Of a DNA stretch of 64,000 nt, positions 1-7,767 are shown in pieces. The DNA is from Vibrio sinaloensis (GTDB lineage Bacteria; Pseudomonadota; Gammaproteobacteria; Enterobacterales; Vibrionaceae), in contig NZ_CP096200.1 of the NCBI RefSeq assembly GCF_023195835.1, forward strand, positions 1,116,001 to 1,180,000. The letters are read 5' to 3'. Under the pieces are notes generated by a model. It was given only the letters and a program-made list of their open reading frames with translations, had not been told where the DNA came from and made no database searches. The position numbers and the translations under genes are program-made. Every line of letters begins with the position of its first letter. Within the stretch, counting starts at the first letter, position 1.

Positions 1-1
1 T

Positions 2-1147
2 GGTGACAAACAGCAACAGGCGTTAGACCTGCTTGACCAAGGCAAAACGCGTCAAGAAATCATTGATCAAACTGGCCAAGTGGTCGGTGTGGATAATGTC
101 TCGATGACGGTCAAAGAGGGCGAGATTTGTGTGTTGATGGGCTTGTCAGGCTCAGGTAAGTCAAGCTTGCTGCGCGCTGTTAATGGCTTAAATACCATCT
201 CGCGTGGCAGTTTAGAGCTCAAGGATGGCGATCAAAGCGTAGATTTGGCCAATTGCGATGAGCAGACACTGCGCCACCTGCGCACTCACCGTGTGTCTAT
301 GGTGTTTCAAAAGTTCGCGTTGATGCCGTGGTTAACCGTACTCGACAACGTGGCATTTGGCCTAGAGATGCAAGGTATGGCAAAAGCACAGCGCCGCGCC
401 AAAGCGCGCGAACAGCTTGAAATGGTCGGCTTGGCGGAGTGGGAAAGCAAATATCCCCATGAGCTATCGGGCGGGATGCAGCAACGTGTTGGCTTAGCGC
501 GTGCCTTTGCCATGGACACGGATATTCTGCTAATGGACGAGCCGTTTTCTGCGCTCGATCCGCTAATTCGCGCTCAACTGCAAGACGAACTCTTGTTACT
601 ACAGAAAAAACTTAATAAGACGATTTTGTTTGTCAGTCATGACCTAGATGAAGCACTCAAAATTGGTAATAACATTGCCATTATGGAGTCAGGCAAGCTC
701 ATCCAACATGGCAAGCCAGAACAAATCGTACTGGCGCCGGAAACCGAATACGTGAAGGACTTTGTCGCGCACACTAACCCTCTCAACGTGCTGAAAGGGC
801 GCTCACTGATGCAACTGCGCGAAAAACTGGTCAACCAAGATGACCGTTGGCAGATTTGCTCCCGTGATGATCTGTGGGTGGAGCAACAGGCAAGCGGCTT
901 GGTATTGGTTAACTCAGACAAAACTCTGTTGGATTGGAACGATCAGCAGGTAAAAATGCACGATATTGATCATACCAATGTGATTCAAGCGAGCCCCGAT
1001 ATCGGTATGCGCGAAGCGATAGAACTGAAACAGCGTAGCAATCAGCCGATTTTGCTGGTCGAAAACAACCAGTTGGTAGGGGTGTTAACCGATCACGAGC
1101 TGTATGACGCATTGCTTGGTAACTTTAAAGAGCGCCAGGTGGCTTAA
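2..1147 (+). CDS. choV: Choline/glycine-betaine ABC transporter ATP-binding subunit, 5' end cut by window
   Basis: ATPase subunit of an osmoprotectant (choline or glycine betaine) importer of the ProV/OpuAA family; it would power uptake through a membrane permease and a periplasmic binding protein. The frame is open to the window edge, so the GTG at 80 is internal and the true start lies outside. Visible motifs are Walker A GLSGSGKSS, a Q-loop in VFQKFALMPW, signature LSGGMQQRVGLARA, Walker B ILLMDEP and a switch histidine in FVSHDLDEA. The C-terminal third, ending near ILLVENNQLVGVLTDHEL, looks like a regulatory CBS-type domain as in ProV. The PWLTVLDNVAFGLEMQG stretch is typical of the Vibrio choline transporter group. 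It ends at a strong terminator. Choline rather than betaine as the main substrate is inferred from overall similarity that I recognise. Confidence 0.9.
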   Translation, partial: GDKQQQALDLLDQGKTRQEIIDQTGQVVGVDNVSMTVKEGEICVLMGLSGSGKSSLLRAVNGLNTISRGSLELKDGDQSVDLANCDEQTLRHLRTHRVSMVFQKFALMPWLTVLDNVAFGLEMQGMAKAQRRAKAREQLEMVGLAEWESKYPHELSGGMQQRVGLARAFAMDTDILLMDEPFSALDPLIRAQLQDELLLLQKKLNKTILFVSHDLDEALKIGNNIAIMESGKLIQHGKPEQIVLAPETEYVKDFVAHTNPLNVLKGRSLMQLREKLVNQDDRWQICSRDDLWVEQQASGLVLVNSDKTLLDWNDQQVKMHDIDHTNVIQASPDIGMREAIELKQRSNQPILLVENNQLVGVLTDHELYDALLGNFKERQVA

Positions 1148-1166
1148 GCCGCAAGTCATAGCTAGC

Positions 1167-1193
1167 AAAAACCCAGCGATACGCTGGGTTTTT
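1167..1193. terminator. Bidirectional intrinsic terminator
   Basis: A 12-bp perfect stem (1167-1178 with 1182-1193, core ACCCAGCG/CGCTGGGT) has a three-base loop, an A-run on its left arm and a T-run on its right arm. It lies between two convergent genes, the transporter ATPase (+) and the DUF3010 gene (-), so it can serve both. Confidence 0.85.
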
Positions 1194-1221
1194 CATTGTT
1201 AGCCAGTGATGTTATTGACTA

Positions 1222-1650
1222 CTAGCCGCGTTTCATCGCACACGCGTAGGCGGTGGTGAAGGCTTGTTCTTGATACTGTTTTAGCCCAGTCTCTTTGAAA
1301 GCGATACCAAGAGGGTTCTTTTTCAAGCTCTCTTTGATGGTGTTTGGAGAAACGACTTCGACCTTCAATCCATCAATCAGTTGAATGGCCGCTTCTAGTT
1401 TAAAACCAACCGCGCCACCGGCAAATTTTCCTTTAGTTTGGCGCTGACGGATCACCACTTTTTCAATTTTGTAATCTTCGACGAGCTTGGCGAAGTCGAA
1501 TTGGAATTTGCGTACTTCTTGCGTGTCGTTTGCATTGCCAATCGTCAGTTTAGCTACGCGACAGTCAGGTAAATGAACCACATTATCTTCATGAGAGAGA
1601 AGACAAATAATTGCGTCATTTGCTTTAAGTTCTACGCCACAGATTTTCAT
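1222..1650 (-). CDS. DUF3010 family protein
   Basis: A 142-residue cytoplasmic protein that I recognise as the DUF3010 family found in marine gammaproteobacteria; its function is not established. The N-terminus MKICGVELKAND resembles the first strand of an RNase H/RuvC-like fold, and VVIRQRQTKGKFAGG is its most distinctive stretch. No signal peptide or membrane segment is seen. It is transcribed alone, convergent with the transporter ATPase, and its start lies about 195 bases from the divergent lipoprotein gene. An RNase H-like fold is inference from the strand pattern only. Confidence 0.8.
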   Translation of the reverse strand: MKICGVELKANDAIICLLSHEDNVVHLPDCRVAKLTIGNANDTQEVRKFQFDFAKLVEDYKIEKVVIRQRQTKGKFAGGAVGFKLEAAIQLIDGLKVEVVSPNTIKESLKKNPLGIAFKETGLKQYQEQAFTTAYACAMKRG

Positions 1651-1845
1651 GTTTAACCCTATCTATTGTTGAGCTGACATTATAGCGGCCAATGCTGACA
1701 ATGGATACAGTGTGATGCGGCGGCAGCAGTGAGTTATTCGCTGACGAAATGCGTATAAACTGAGTTGAGTTGCTAAACTCTGTCAATAATGGCAGAACAT
1801 TAGCGACGCCAAAAATAACCGCTTTTTATAAGGATATGCCAAGCT

Positions 1846-2673
1846 ATGAAAAACCTCTTGCTGCTATTGGTCGTACTGGTGATTGCGGGATGCAGCACCT
1901 CATTTTTGTACAATCATATCGATTGGCTGGCGGTGGAATATGTCGAAGACTACGTTGAGCTAGATGAAAGCCAAGAGCAACTGTTGAGTGATAAAGTCGC
2001 GCAGCTGACGGCTTGGCATCGCCAACAAGAGATCCCCAGTTATGTCGCTTACTTAGATGAGTTGTTAGCGGTTCAGCCCAGTGCTTTTACGCTCGAGCAA
2101 ATGCGCTATCACGAAGATAAGATACGCACTTACACCAAGCGCTTGGCGAATCAGGTCGCGCCTGAGATAGCCTTATTGGCAAGCCAGCTTTCTGATCAGC
2201 AAGTTGAAGAGTTCATGGATAGCCTGCGCGTCAGGCACACTAAGTACAAAAATCGCTATCAAGACTTATCAGACAGCGAGATAAAACAGCGCTATCAGGC
2301 GCGAATCGAGAAAAACCTTAAACGCTGGCTTGGTCGTCTCACAGAAGCGCAGCAGCAGGTGTTGTCACGCTGGGTGGATGGATTGCAAATCACCTCACGA
2401 GATTGGATCGCGCACCAAACCAAGGTTCGTGTCGAGGTCAATGCGTTGTTAGAACAAAGAAACAACCCTGATGTGTTTAACCCTCGTTTAAACACCTTGA
2501 TATCAGCGCCAGAGAGTTATTACTCGGCTACGTTAGCCAACAAGATAGAGCACAATCGCGAAGTCGCACGAGTGCATCTCACCGAAGTGATCAATCTGAT
2601 GACAGAGAGGCAAACTGAGCACTTTCGTGACGAAGTCACTGACTGGAAACAATTGGCGATGGATATTCAATAA
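1846..2673 (+). CDS. DUF6279 family lipoprotein
   Basis: A 275-residue putative lipoprotein. The N-terminus has a short hydrophobic signal followed by lipobox VIAGCSTSF, with Cys16 as the predicted lipidation site. The rest is highly charged and predicted largely helical (many Gln, Glu and Arg), followed by no membrane segment. It matches the DUF6279 family that I recall from vibrios; its role is unknown, probably periplasmic and anchored to the outer or inner membrane. A weak purine-rich stretch lies upstream of ATG 1846. A second gene, a TauE-type permease, follows 86 bases downstream on the same strand and may be co-transcribed. Confidence 0.8.
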   Translation: MKNLLLLLVVLVIAGCSTSFLYNHIDWLAVEYVEDYVELDESQEQLLSDKVAQLTAWHRQQEIPSYVAYLDELLAVQPSAFTLEQMRYHEDKIRTYTKRLANQVAPEIALLASQLSDQQVEEFMDSLRVRHTKYKNRYQDLSDSEIKQRYQARIEKNLKRWLGRLTEAQQQVLSRWVDGLQITSRDWIAHQTKVRVEVNALLEQRNNPDVFNPRLNTLISAPESYYSATLANKIEHNREVARVHLTEVINLMTERQTEHFRDEVTDWKQLAMDIQ

Positions 2674-2759
2674 GCAGCGCACAATTTTTGTGCAAGATGG
2701 TTTGGCGTTAACATAGGACGCGTTAAGCTATAACATCTTGGAAACAAAAAAGTTTGCTT

Positions 2760-3524
2760 ATGGAATGGATTCTATTGTTTGGCGCAGGCGTGCTGGGCGG
2801 CATATTAAACAGTATCGCCGGGGGAGGCAGCTTTATCACGTTCCCGGCGCTGATGTTTGTTGGTTTACCTGCAATCGCTGCCAATGCGACCAATACGTTT
2901 GCTGTGTGTGCCGGTTATTTAAGCGGCGCCTACGGTTTTCGCCAAGATATTGCGCACTCTGCGACTAAGTTACCGACCATCATTGTTATTAGCTTGCTCG
3001 GTGGTGCTCTGGGGGCGTATTTGCTGCTCAATGTTTCAGAGCAGCAATTTATCATTGCTATCCCTTGGCTTTTGCTATTTGCGACTTTGCTGTTTTTGTT
3101 TGGTCATCACCTCAGCGCTTGGCTAACCAGAGCCGCTCGCGCTTCTTCTTTGCATCCGCTCTGGTCGCAAGTCGCGATTGGATTGTTACTGCTGCTGGTT
3201 TGCTCTTATGGTGGCTTTTTTAATGCTGGCTTAGGGGTGATTGTGCTCAGCTATCTAGTACTGGCTGGATATAACGATATCAACCAAATGAATGGTTTGA
3301 AGCTGCTGGTCTCCTCTTGTGTCTCAGTGATAGCCATTGCGGTGTTTGTGCTTGACGGTGTGATTGATTGGCAAAAGGGCTTTGCCGTTATGATCGGGAC
3401 GTTAGTCGGTGGCTATGTGGCGGCGCGAGTATCGCGAAAAGTAGAGCAAAAGTACGTAAAAGGTTTTGTGGCCCTGTCGAGTATCTTTATGACGTTGTAC
3501 TTTTTTGTCGACGTTTATGCTTAG
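2760..3524 (+). CDS. TauE/SafE family sulfite/organosulfonate exporter-like permease
   Basis: A 254-residue inner-membrane protein with about eight hydrophobic segments. Its N-terminus has the glycine-rich family motif GGILNSIAGGGSF and then PALMFVGLPAIAANATNT, characteristic of TauE/SafE (DUF81) proteins, and a second half-repeat around GGFFNAGLGV. Members export sulfite, sulfoacetate or related anions, but the substrate cannot be read from the sequence. The reading frame can also start at TTG 2754, but ATG 2760 is the better start because it gives a normal membrane N-terminus. No clear Shine-Dalgarno is seen. It may form a short transcription unit with the upstream lipoprotein gene. Confidence 0.87.
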   Translation: MEWILLFGAGVLGGILNSIAGGGSFITFPALMFVGLPAIAANATNTFAVCAGYLSGAYGFRQDIAHSATKLPTIIVISLLGGALGAYLLLNVSEQQFIIAIPWLLLFATLLFLFGHHLSAWLTRAARASSLHPLWSQVAIGLLLLLVCSYGGFFNAGLGVIVLSYLVLAGYNDINQMNGLKLLVSSCVSVIAIAVFVLDGVIDWQKGFAVMIGTLVGGYVAARVSRKVEQKYVKGFVALSSIFMTLYFFVDVYA

Positions 3525-3604
3525 CTTCACGTTTGGCGTCAGATTGAGGATCTTTTAGCTTATTTTACCTTGTTTCGCTGCATAATAGCCTCAAAGCAAT
3601 AGCA

Positions 3605-3621
3605 AAAACCGCACGGGTTTT
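3605..3621 (+). promoter_or_regulatory. Small hairpin in the leader of the 56-residue membrane protein gene
   Basis: AAAACC (3605-3610) can pair with GGTTTT (3616-3621), lying just upstream of the AAAGGAGG ribosome-binding site at about 3630. A CATAAT element at 3581 could be the -10 box. A weak structure; a regulatory role is speculative. Confidence 0.3.
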
Positions 3622-3640
3622 CCCCTGCAAAGGAGGCGTT

Positions 3641-3811
3641 ATGAGTAGAAAACTAGGCAGAGTCATGTCCAGTAGCCGCATGATTACCTTTGTCGCATTT
3701 TTATCAGCAACCTTGGCATGGGTACTTAACATGCCAGCGCTATTTTGGGTGTCGGTCGTGGCTTTGTTGGCGAGCGCCGCCTTGTTTGTAAAAGATAGGT
3801 TTTTCGCATAA
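3641..3811 (+). CDS. Small membrane protein, 56 residues
   Basis: An ATG at 3641 is preceded at ideal spacing by a near-perfect AAAGGAGG Shine-Dalgarno and opens a 56-codon frame ending TAA at 3811. The product begins MSRKLGRVMSSSRMITF, then has hydrophobic stretches FVAFLSATLAWVLNMP and FWVSVVALLASAALFV, and ends KDRFFA. This is consistent with two short membrane helices in a hairpin with a basic N-terminus. The frame is followed within four bases by an intrinsic terminator, which supports a separate short transcript. I do not recognise a family. It is convergent with the aldehyde dehydrogenase gene. Confidence 0.75.
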   Translation: MSRKLGRVMSSSRMITFVAFLSATLAWVLNMPALFWVSVVALLASAALFVKDRFFA

Positions 3812-3815
3812 AAAT

Positions 3816-3835
3816 AGAGCGCCTTGCGGCGCTCT
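3816..3835. terminator. Intrinsic terminator between convergent genes
   Basis: AGAGCGCC (3816-3823) pairs with GGCGCTCT (3828-3835) around a four-base loop. An A-rich stretch on the left gives a U-tract for transcripts coming from the right. It sits between the 56-residue ORF (+) and the aldehyde dehydrogenase gene (-). Confidence 0.7.
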
Positions 3836-3860
3836 TAGTGGTTAATTTGTTGCCTAATCT

Positions 3861-5381
3861 CTAGAAGAAACCGAGCGGATTGACATCATAGCTGATGAGT
3901 AGGTTTTTGGTGTTCTGGTAGTGATCAAGCATCATCTTATGGGTTTCACGACCAATCCCAGACTTCTTATAGCCACCGAACGCCGCATGTGCTGGGTAAG
4001 CGTGGTAACAGTTGATCCAAATTCGTCCCGCCTCGATATTGCGTCCCATGCGGTAGGCAAGGTTAGCATCACGGGTCCAGACGCCTGCTCCTAGTCCATA
4101 TTCCGTGTCGTTGGCAATTTCGAGCGCCTCGGCTTCGTCTTTGAACTTAGTAATCGCAATCACTGGGCCAAAGATCTCTTCTTGGAAGATGCGCATCTTG
4201 TTATGGCCTTCCAACATGGTCGGCTGAATGTAGTATCCCTGATTGAGTGATTGCGGCTGCTCGGAGATGCCACCACCAAACACCACCTTAGCCCCTTCTT
4301 GGCGACCAATCTCTAAGTAACTGAGGATTTTATCGAACTGCTCTTGCGAAGCTTGAGCACCCACCTGCGTATCGGTATCGAGTGGGTTGCCTTGCTTAAT
4401 GGTTTTGGCGCGCTCTGAGAGCTTGGCGACAAACTTATCGTAAATCGACTCGTGTACTAAAACGCGGGAAGGGCAGGTACAGACTTCTCCTTGGTTAAAG
4501 AAGCCTAGTAAGGTGCCCTCGATACATTTATCCAGATACTCGTCTTCATGGTCGAATATATCGGCAAAGTAGATGTTGGGCGATTTACCGCCTAGCTCAA
4601 CTGTCGACGGTATCAGGTTATCGGCGGCGCATTTTAGGATGTGGTTACCGACCTGAGTCGAGCCAGTAAACGCCAGTTTTGCAATGCGGTTGCTGGTGGC
4701 TAATGCTTGGCCCGCTTCGTCACCATAGCCATTGACCACATTGATCACCCCGGCAGGAATCAAATCACCGATTTTTTCCATCAACAGTAAGATGGAGGTC
4801 GGCGTTTGTTCGGCGGGTTTCAACACCACGCAGCACCCAGCAGCGAGGGCAGGAGCCAGCTTCCACGCTGCCATTAGCATTGGAAAATTCCAAGGGATGA
4901 TTTGTCCAACGACCCCAATTGGTTCTGGGAAGTGGTAGCTGGCTGTGGTGGCATCAAGTTCTGCGGCGCTGCCTTCTTGTGCGCGAATACAACCGGCAAA
5001 GTAGCGGAAATGATCGACCACTAACGGTAAATCGGCGGCTAGTGTCTCTCGCACCGGCTTACCGTTTTCCCATGTTTCTGCGACCGCGAGCTCCTCGAGG
5101 TTCTCTTCAATTCGATCGGCAATTTTGAGTAGGATGTTGGCACGTTCAGTGACACTGGTTGTCGCCCAGCTTGCGCGAACCTTGTGCGCGGCGTCGAGCG
5201 CAAGATTGATGTCCGCCTCTCCAGAACGAGCGACTTTACAGTAGGGCTGTCCATTGACGGGCGAAGTGTTATCGAAGTACTCGCCGCTAACAGGTTTCAC
5301 CCACTCTCCACCAATGTAGTTATCGTAATGCGTTTTAAATGAAACAACAGACTCTGTGCTCCCCGGTTGTGCGTAGATCAT
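3861..5381 (-). CDS. NAD-dependent aldehyde dehydrogenase (AldB/ExaC type)
   Basis: A full-length 506-residue aldehyde dehydrogenase, oxidising acetaldehyde or other small aldehydes to acids in the cytoplasm. Visible family features are the PWNFP motif at residues 163-167, cofactor Lys in [18 protein letters not shown] around 238-245, catalytic Glu262 in VELGGKSPN, and catalytic Cys301 in [11 protein letters not shown], whose CTCPSR form is typical of the AldB/ExaC subgroup. The C-terminal [14 protein letters not shown] is also standard. It is divergent from a sigma-54 activator of the AcoR/AcxR type, which strongly suggests aldehyde-, acetoin- or alcohol-responsive control. Which aldehyde is the physiological substrate is not visible. 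Confidence 0.93.
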   Translation of the reverse strand: MIYAQPGSTESVVSFKTHYDNYIGGEWVKPVSGEYFDNTSPVNGQPYCKVARSGEADINLALDAAHKVRASWATTSVTERANILLKIADRIEENLEELAVAETWENGKPVRETLAADLPLVVDHFRYFAGCIRAQEGSAAELDATTASYHFPEPIGVVGQIIPWNFPMLMAAWKLAPALAAGCCVVLKPAEQTPTSILLLMEKIGDLIPAGVINVVNGYGDEAGQALATSNRIAKLAFTGSTQVGNHILKCAADNLIPSTVELGGKSPNIYFADIFDHEDEYLDKCIEGTLLGFFNQGEVCTCPSRVLVHESIYDKFVAKLSERAKTIKQGNPLDTDTQVGAQASQEQFDKILSYLEIGRQEGAKVVFGGGISEQPQSLNQGYYIQPTMLEGHNKMRIFQEEIFGPVIAITKFKDEAEALEIANDTEYGLGAGVWTRDANLAYRMGRNIEAGRIWINCYHAYPAHAAFGGYKKSGIGRETHKMMLDHYQNTKNLLISYDVNPLGFF

Positions 5382-5628
5382 ACTATTTCCTTATTGATAT
5401 CTCGTTGTTGTATTGAATGATTAAGCAAGCTCAAACACCGAAGTGTTGAATGGACTAAACGCAAATCACAGACCAAGTGTTAAAAACTTGTTGCATTCTA
5501 TTGGCCGAGCTAGAGTAGACAAGGCTTGGGTTGCGAGATGCTGAGCACTTGTTAACGATGGGAAGTGTTAACAAAATGTTCAACTGCTCCAAAATGGCAC
5601 ACTCCTTTTGCTCAAAAATGGAACAACT
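5382..5628. promoter_or_regulatory. Divergent regulatory region between aldehyde dehydrogenase and its activator
   Basis: The region holds several related elements: AAGTGTTGAA at 5441, an inverted repeat CAAGT-N7-ACTTG at 5474-5490, CACTTGTTAAC at 5546-5556 and AAGTGTTAAC at 5563-5572. The recurring (A)AGTGTTNAA word in both orientations suggests upstream activator sites for the sigma-54 activator encoded to the right. This is pattern recognition only. Confidence 0.45.
5491..5506 (-). promoter_or_regulatory. Candidate sigma-54 promoter for aldehyde dehydrogenase
   Basis: Read on the minus strand the sequence is CGGCCAATAGAATGCA. It has GG and GC dinucleotides exactly ten bases apart as in -24/-12 promoters, but departs from consensus TGGCAC-N5-TTGCA at several flanking positions. 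The neighbouring activator carries the GAFTGA motif needed for sigma-54 contact, which makes this weak match worth noting. Confidence 0.35.
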
Positions 5629-7380
5629 ATGCAATTACAAAACAGACAAGCGAATGATTGGCTCACCTCTTCTTGGAGCCGCAGTAGTGATGCGGGGCTA
5701 AGAGAGATCAAACGTCCTGAAGATACTGTGCTGTCCAATTCAGTGATGAAAGAGCGACGTTACCGAAACAAGCTTGTGATTGAAGCAGTAGAGCAAGCCG
5801 CTCTGCCTCTGTTTAATCAGGTGTTGAGCCGTACAGATAGCCGTTTAATTCTGACCGATAACGAGGGGGTGATTCTTGCAAGCTGGGGTCAAGATCGCTT
5901 TCGCGAAAAGCTGCTCGAGATTGCATTGGAGTCGGGAAACTGTTGGCAAGAGCGGCTGAAAGGGACCAACGCCATCGGTACGGCTTTGTATGAACAACGA
6001 GCGGTATCAGTGATTGGAGAGCAACACTTTATCAAACAACATCGCTTTATCAGTTGTTCTGCTAGCCCATTGTTTGATCATCGCGGAGAGTTGGTTGGCA
6101 TATTGGATGTCACCAGTGAGCAAGCCCAACACGATGTGACCACACAGCTTCTGGTGCAGAATATGGTGCAGCTAGTAGAAAACCGCTTGTTGACCCATAT
6201 TCCAGAGGCGGCAATCCAAATCGACCTAGCGTTAAGTGAATCGGTGCTCAATACAGGTTGGCAAGGGATTGTCATTGCCGACCACGATGGGCGAGTTGTG
6301 GCTCACAATCACGTAGCTTGTGAGCTGACACGTCAAACCAATATGCTCGGAGAAAAAATCGATACGCTACTGGAGCGTTCAAAGCGGCAAACGGCGTTGG
6401 TGTTTAAGCAACATTCGCTAAATCACGCAACGGTGAGTAAATCATACGTCACTGCGGCCAGTGAGCTGCATAGTGGCGAAGACAAGGTAGAAAGCGCGTG
6501 GCAGCAAGCGAACAAGGTATTAGGCAAAGACATTAGTCTACTGATCCTCGGCGAGACCGGGGTCGGCAAAGGAGAGTTCGTTAAAGCGCTACACAAGCAG
6601 AGCGAGAGAAGCCGTGCGCCTTTGGTGACGGTAAATTGTGGCGCGCTGGCTAAAGATCTGATCGAATCAGAGCTGTTTGGCTACGCGCCTGGCGCCTTTA
6701 CGGGGGCGAACAGCAAAGGGTATGTAGGGCGAATTCGCCAAGCCGACGGCGGCATCCTGTTTTTGGATGAGATTGGTGAAATGCCACTGGATGCTCAGTG
6801 CCGGCTGCTAACCGTGTTGCAAGAAAAAGTGGTGATGCCTGTTGGCTCGGCGCGCAGCCATCAAGTGGATCTGCAAATCATCGCCGCCACGCACCAAGAC
6901 CTTGCAAAGTTGGTGGTTGAAGGGCGTTTTCGAGAAGATCTTTACTACCGTCTCAACGGATTGGTTATCGAGTTACCTTCGCTAAGAGAACGCAGTGATA
7001 AACGTGCCCTTATCGTACAACTGCACAGCAAGTACAAGCCACATCATCAAACCCTGTCACCCGCTTTGCTCGATACCTTGTGTGAATATCACTGGCCCGG
7101 CAACTTGCGTGAACTGGACAATTTATTCAAAGTCACTTGCCTGATTGCCAGTGAGCAAGCGCAACTGACGTTGAGTGATATTCCCAGCCATTTGTCGAAA
7201 CAGATTTTGCAACATCAGTCGCTGAGTCGAGCGCAACCGGCCAAGGATCTACAATCGACGGTGAACTCAACCTTGCTTGATACTTATCGGGCCCATGATG
7301 GCAATATCAGTAAAGTATCACGAGTGCTAGGGGTGAGCCGAAATACCATCTATCGCAAGCTAAAAGCGCTGGGTGTCTGA
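5629..7380 (+). CDS. Sigma-54-dependent transcriptional activator, AcoR-like
   Basis: An activator of about 583 residues with an N-terminal GAF-type sensor (about 60-190), a PAS-like linker, a central AAA+ domain and a C-terminal Fis-type HTH. Motifs are Walker A GETGVGKGEF, the sigma-54 contact motif GAFTGA in ELFGYAPGAFTGA, Walker B GGILFLDEIGEM, and a helix-turn-helix in KVSRVLGVSRNTIYRKL. The frame can be extended to TTG 5608, but ATG 5629 is the more likely start. This architecture is that of AcoR-type regulators of acetoin, alcohol and aldehyde catabolism. Divergence from an aldehyde dehydrogenase gene makes that gene the likely target. The inducer is unknown. Confidence 0.9.
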   Translation: MQLQNRQANDWLTSSWSRSSDAGLREIKRPEDTVLSNSVMKERRYRNKLVIEAVEQAALPLFNQVLSRTDSRLILTDNEGVILASWGQDRFREKLLEIALESGNCWQERLKGTNAIGTALYEQRAVSVIGEQHFIKQHRFISCSASPLFDHRGELVGILDVTSEQAQHDVTTQLLVQNMVQLVENRLLTHIPEAAIQIDLALSESVLNTGWQGIVIADHDGRVVAHNHVACELTRQTNMLGEKIDTLLERSKRQTALVFKQHSLNHATVSKSYVTAASELHSGEDKVESAWQQANKVLGKDISLLILGETGVGKGEFVKALHKQSERSRAPLVTVNCGALAKDLIESELFGYAPGAFTGANSKGYVGRIRQADGGILFLDEIGEMPLDAQCRLLTVLQEKVVMPVGSARSHQVDLQIIAATHQDLAKLVVEGRFREDLYYRLNGLVIELPSLRERSDKRALIVQLHSKYKPHHQTLSPALLDTLCEYHWPGNLRELDNLFKVTCLIASEQAQLTLSDIPSHLSKQILQHQSLSRAQPAKDLQSTVNSTLLDTYRAHDGNISKVSRVLGVSRNTIYRKLKALGV

Positions 7381-7396
7381 TAATCGCGGACAAAAA

Positions 7397-7419
7397 AAGG
7401 AGCTCAAATCGAGCTCCTT
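7397..7419. terminator. Bidirectional intrinsic terminator
   Basis: AAGGAGCTC (7397-7405) and GAGCTCCTT (7411-7419) form a nine-bp stem with a five-base loop. It has an A-run on its left and a T-rich stretch (TTGTTTT) on its right, and lies between the activator gene (+) and a small minus-strand ORF. Confidence 0.8.
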
Positions 7420-7438
7420 CTTGTTTTGAAACCTAGCC

Positions 7439-7576
7439 TTACAGTCCGCCTTGTTGCTGCGCCTGTTTTACTAAAGCCTGACGTTGAGCTTCCTTCTCTA
7501 ACAATTGCTGTTCTTCCTTTGTTAGCTTGTTATTTTGTGCGCTTGGAACAAAAACAAAGTACTTATTAATAGTCAT
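7439..7576 (-). CDS. Small hypothetical protein, 45 residues
   Basis: A minus-strand ATG at 7576 is preceded by a GAGG Shine-Dalgarno about six bases away and opens a 45-codon frame ending TAA at 7439. The product starts MTINKYFVFVPSAQ and continues as a highly charged, Gln-rich stretch (KEEQQLLEKEAQRQ, then KQAQQQGGL) that should form one amphipathic helix. It has its own terminator (7397-7419) downstream. Good ribosome site, terminator and non-random composition support it. I do not recognise a family. Confidence 0.6.
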   Translation of the reverse strand: MTINKYFVFVPSAQNNKLTKEEQQLLEKEAQRQALVKQAQQQGGL

Positions 7577-7667
7577 GTTAAGAACCTCAAATATGAGTGA
7601 TAACCGTCCCGGTTACGTAAATCACCACTGTCTGCATCACTGTGACGCAAGACTCCTTGTTGCAGGT

Positions 7668-7705
7668 TTCAAAAAATAGAGGATGTTAACTCGGTTAACA
7701 TCCTC
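7668..7705 (-). terminator. Terminator of the zwf-pgl-gnd operon
   Basis: A 12-bp perfect stem GAGGATGTTAAC (7679-7690) / GTTAACATCCTC (7694-7705) with a three-base loop is followed on the minus strand by a TATTTTTTG U-tract. It is 63 bases past the gnd stop codon. Confidence 0.85.
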
Positions 7706-7767
7706 CATGGGTCGAGAATTATAGTATGAGTGTGGGGTATGAATAAACCCCAAACTCATCCCTTCAG

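Noticed and set aside
5594-5613. TGGCAC followed by TTTTGC as a sigma-54 promoter for the activator gene
   Set aside because: The GG and GC dinucleotides are 12 bases apart instead of 10.
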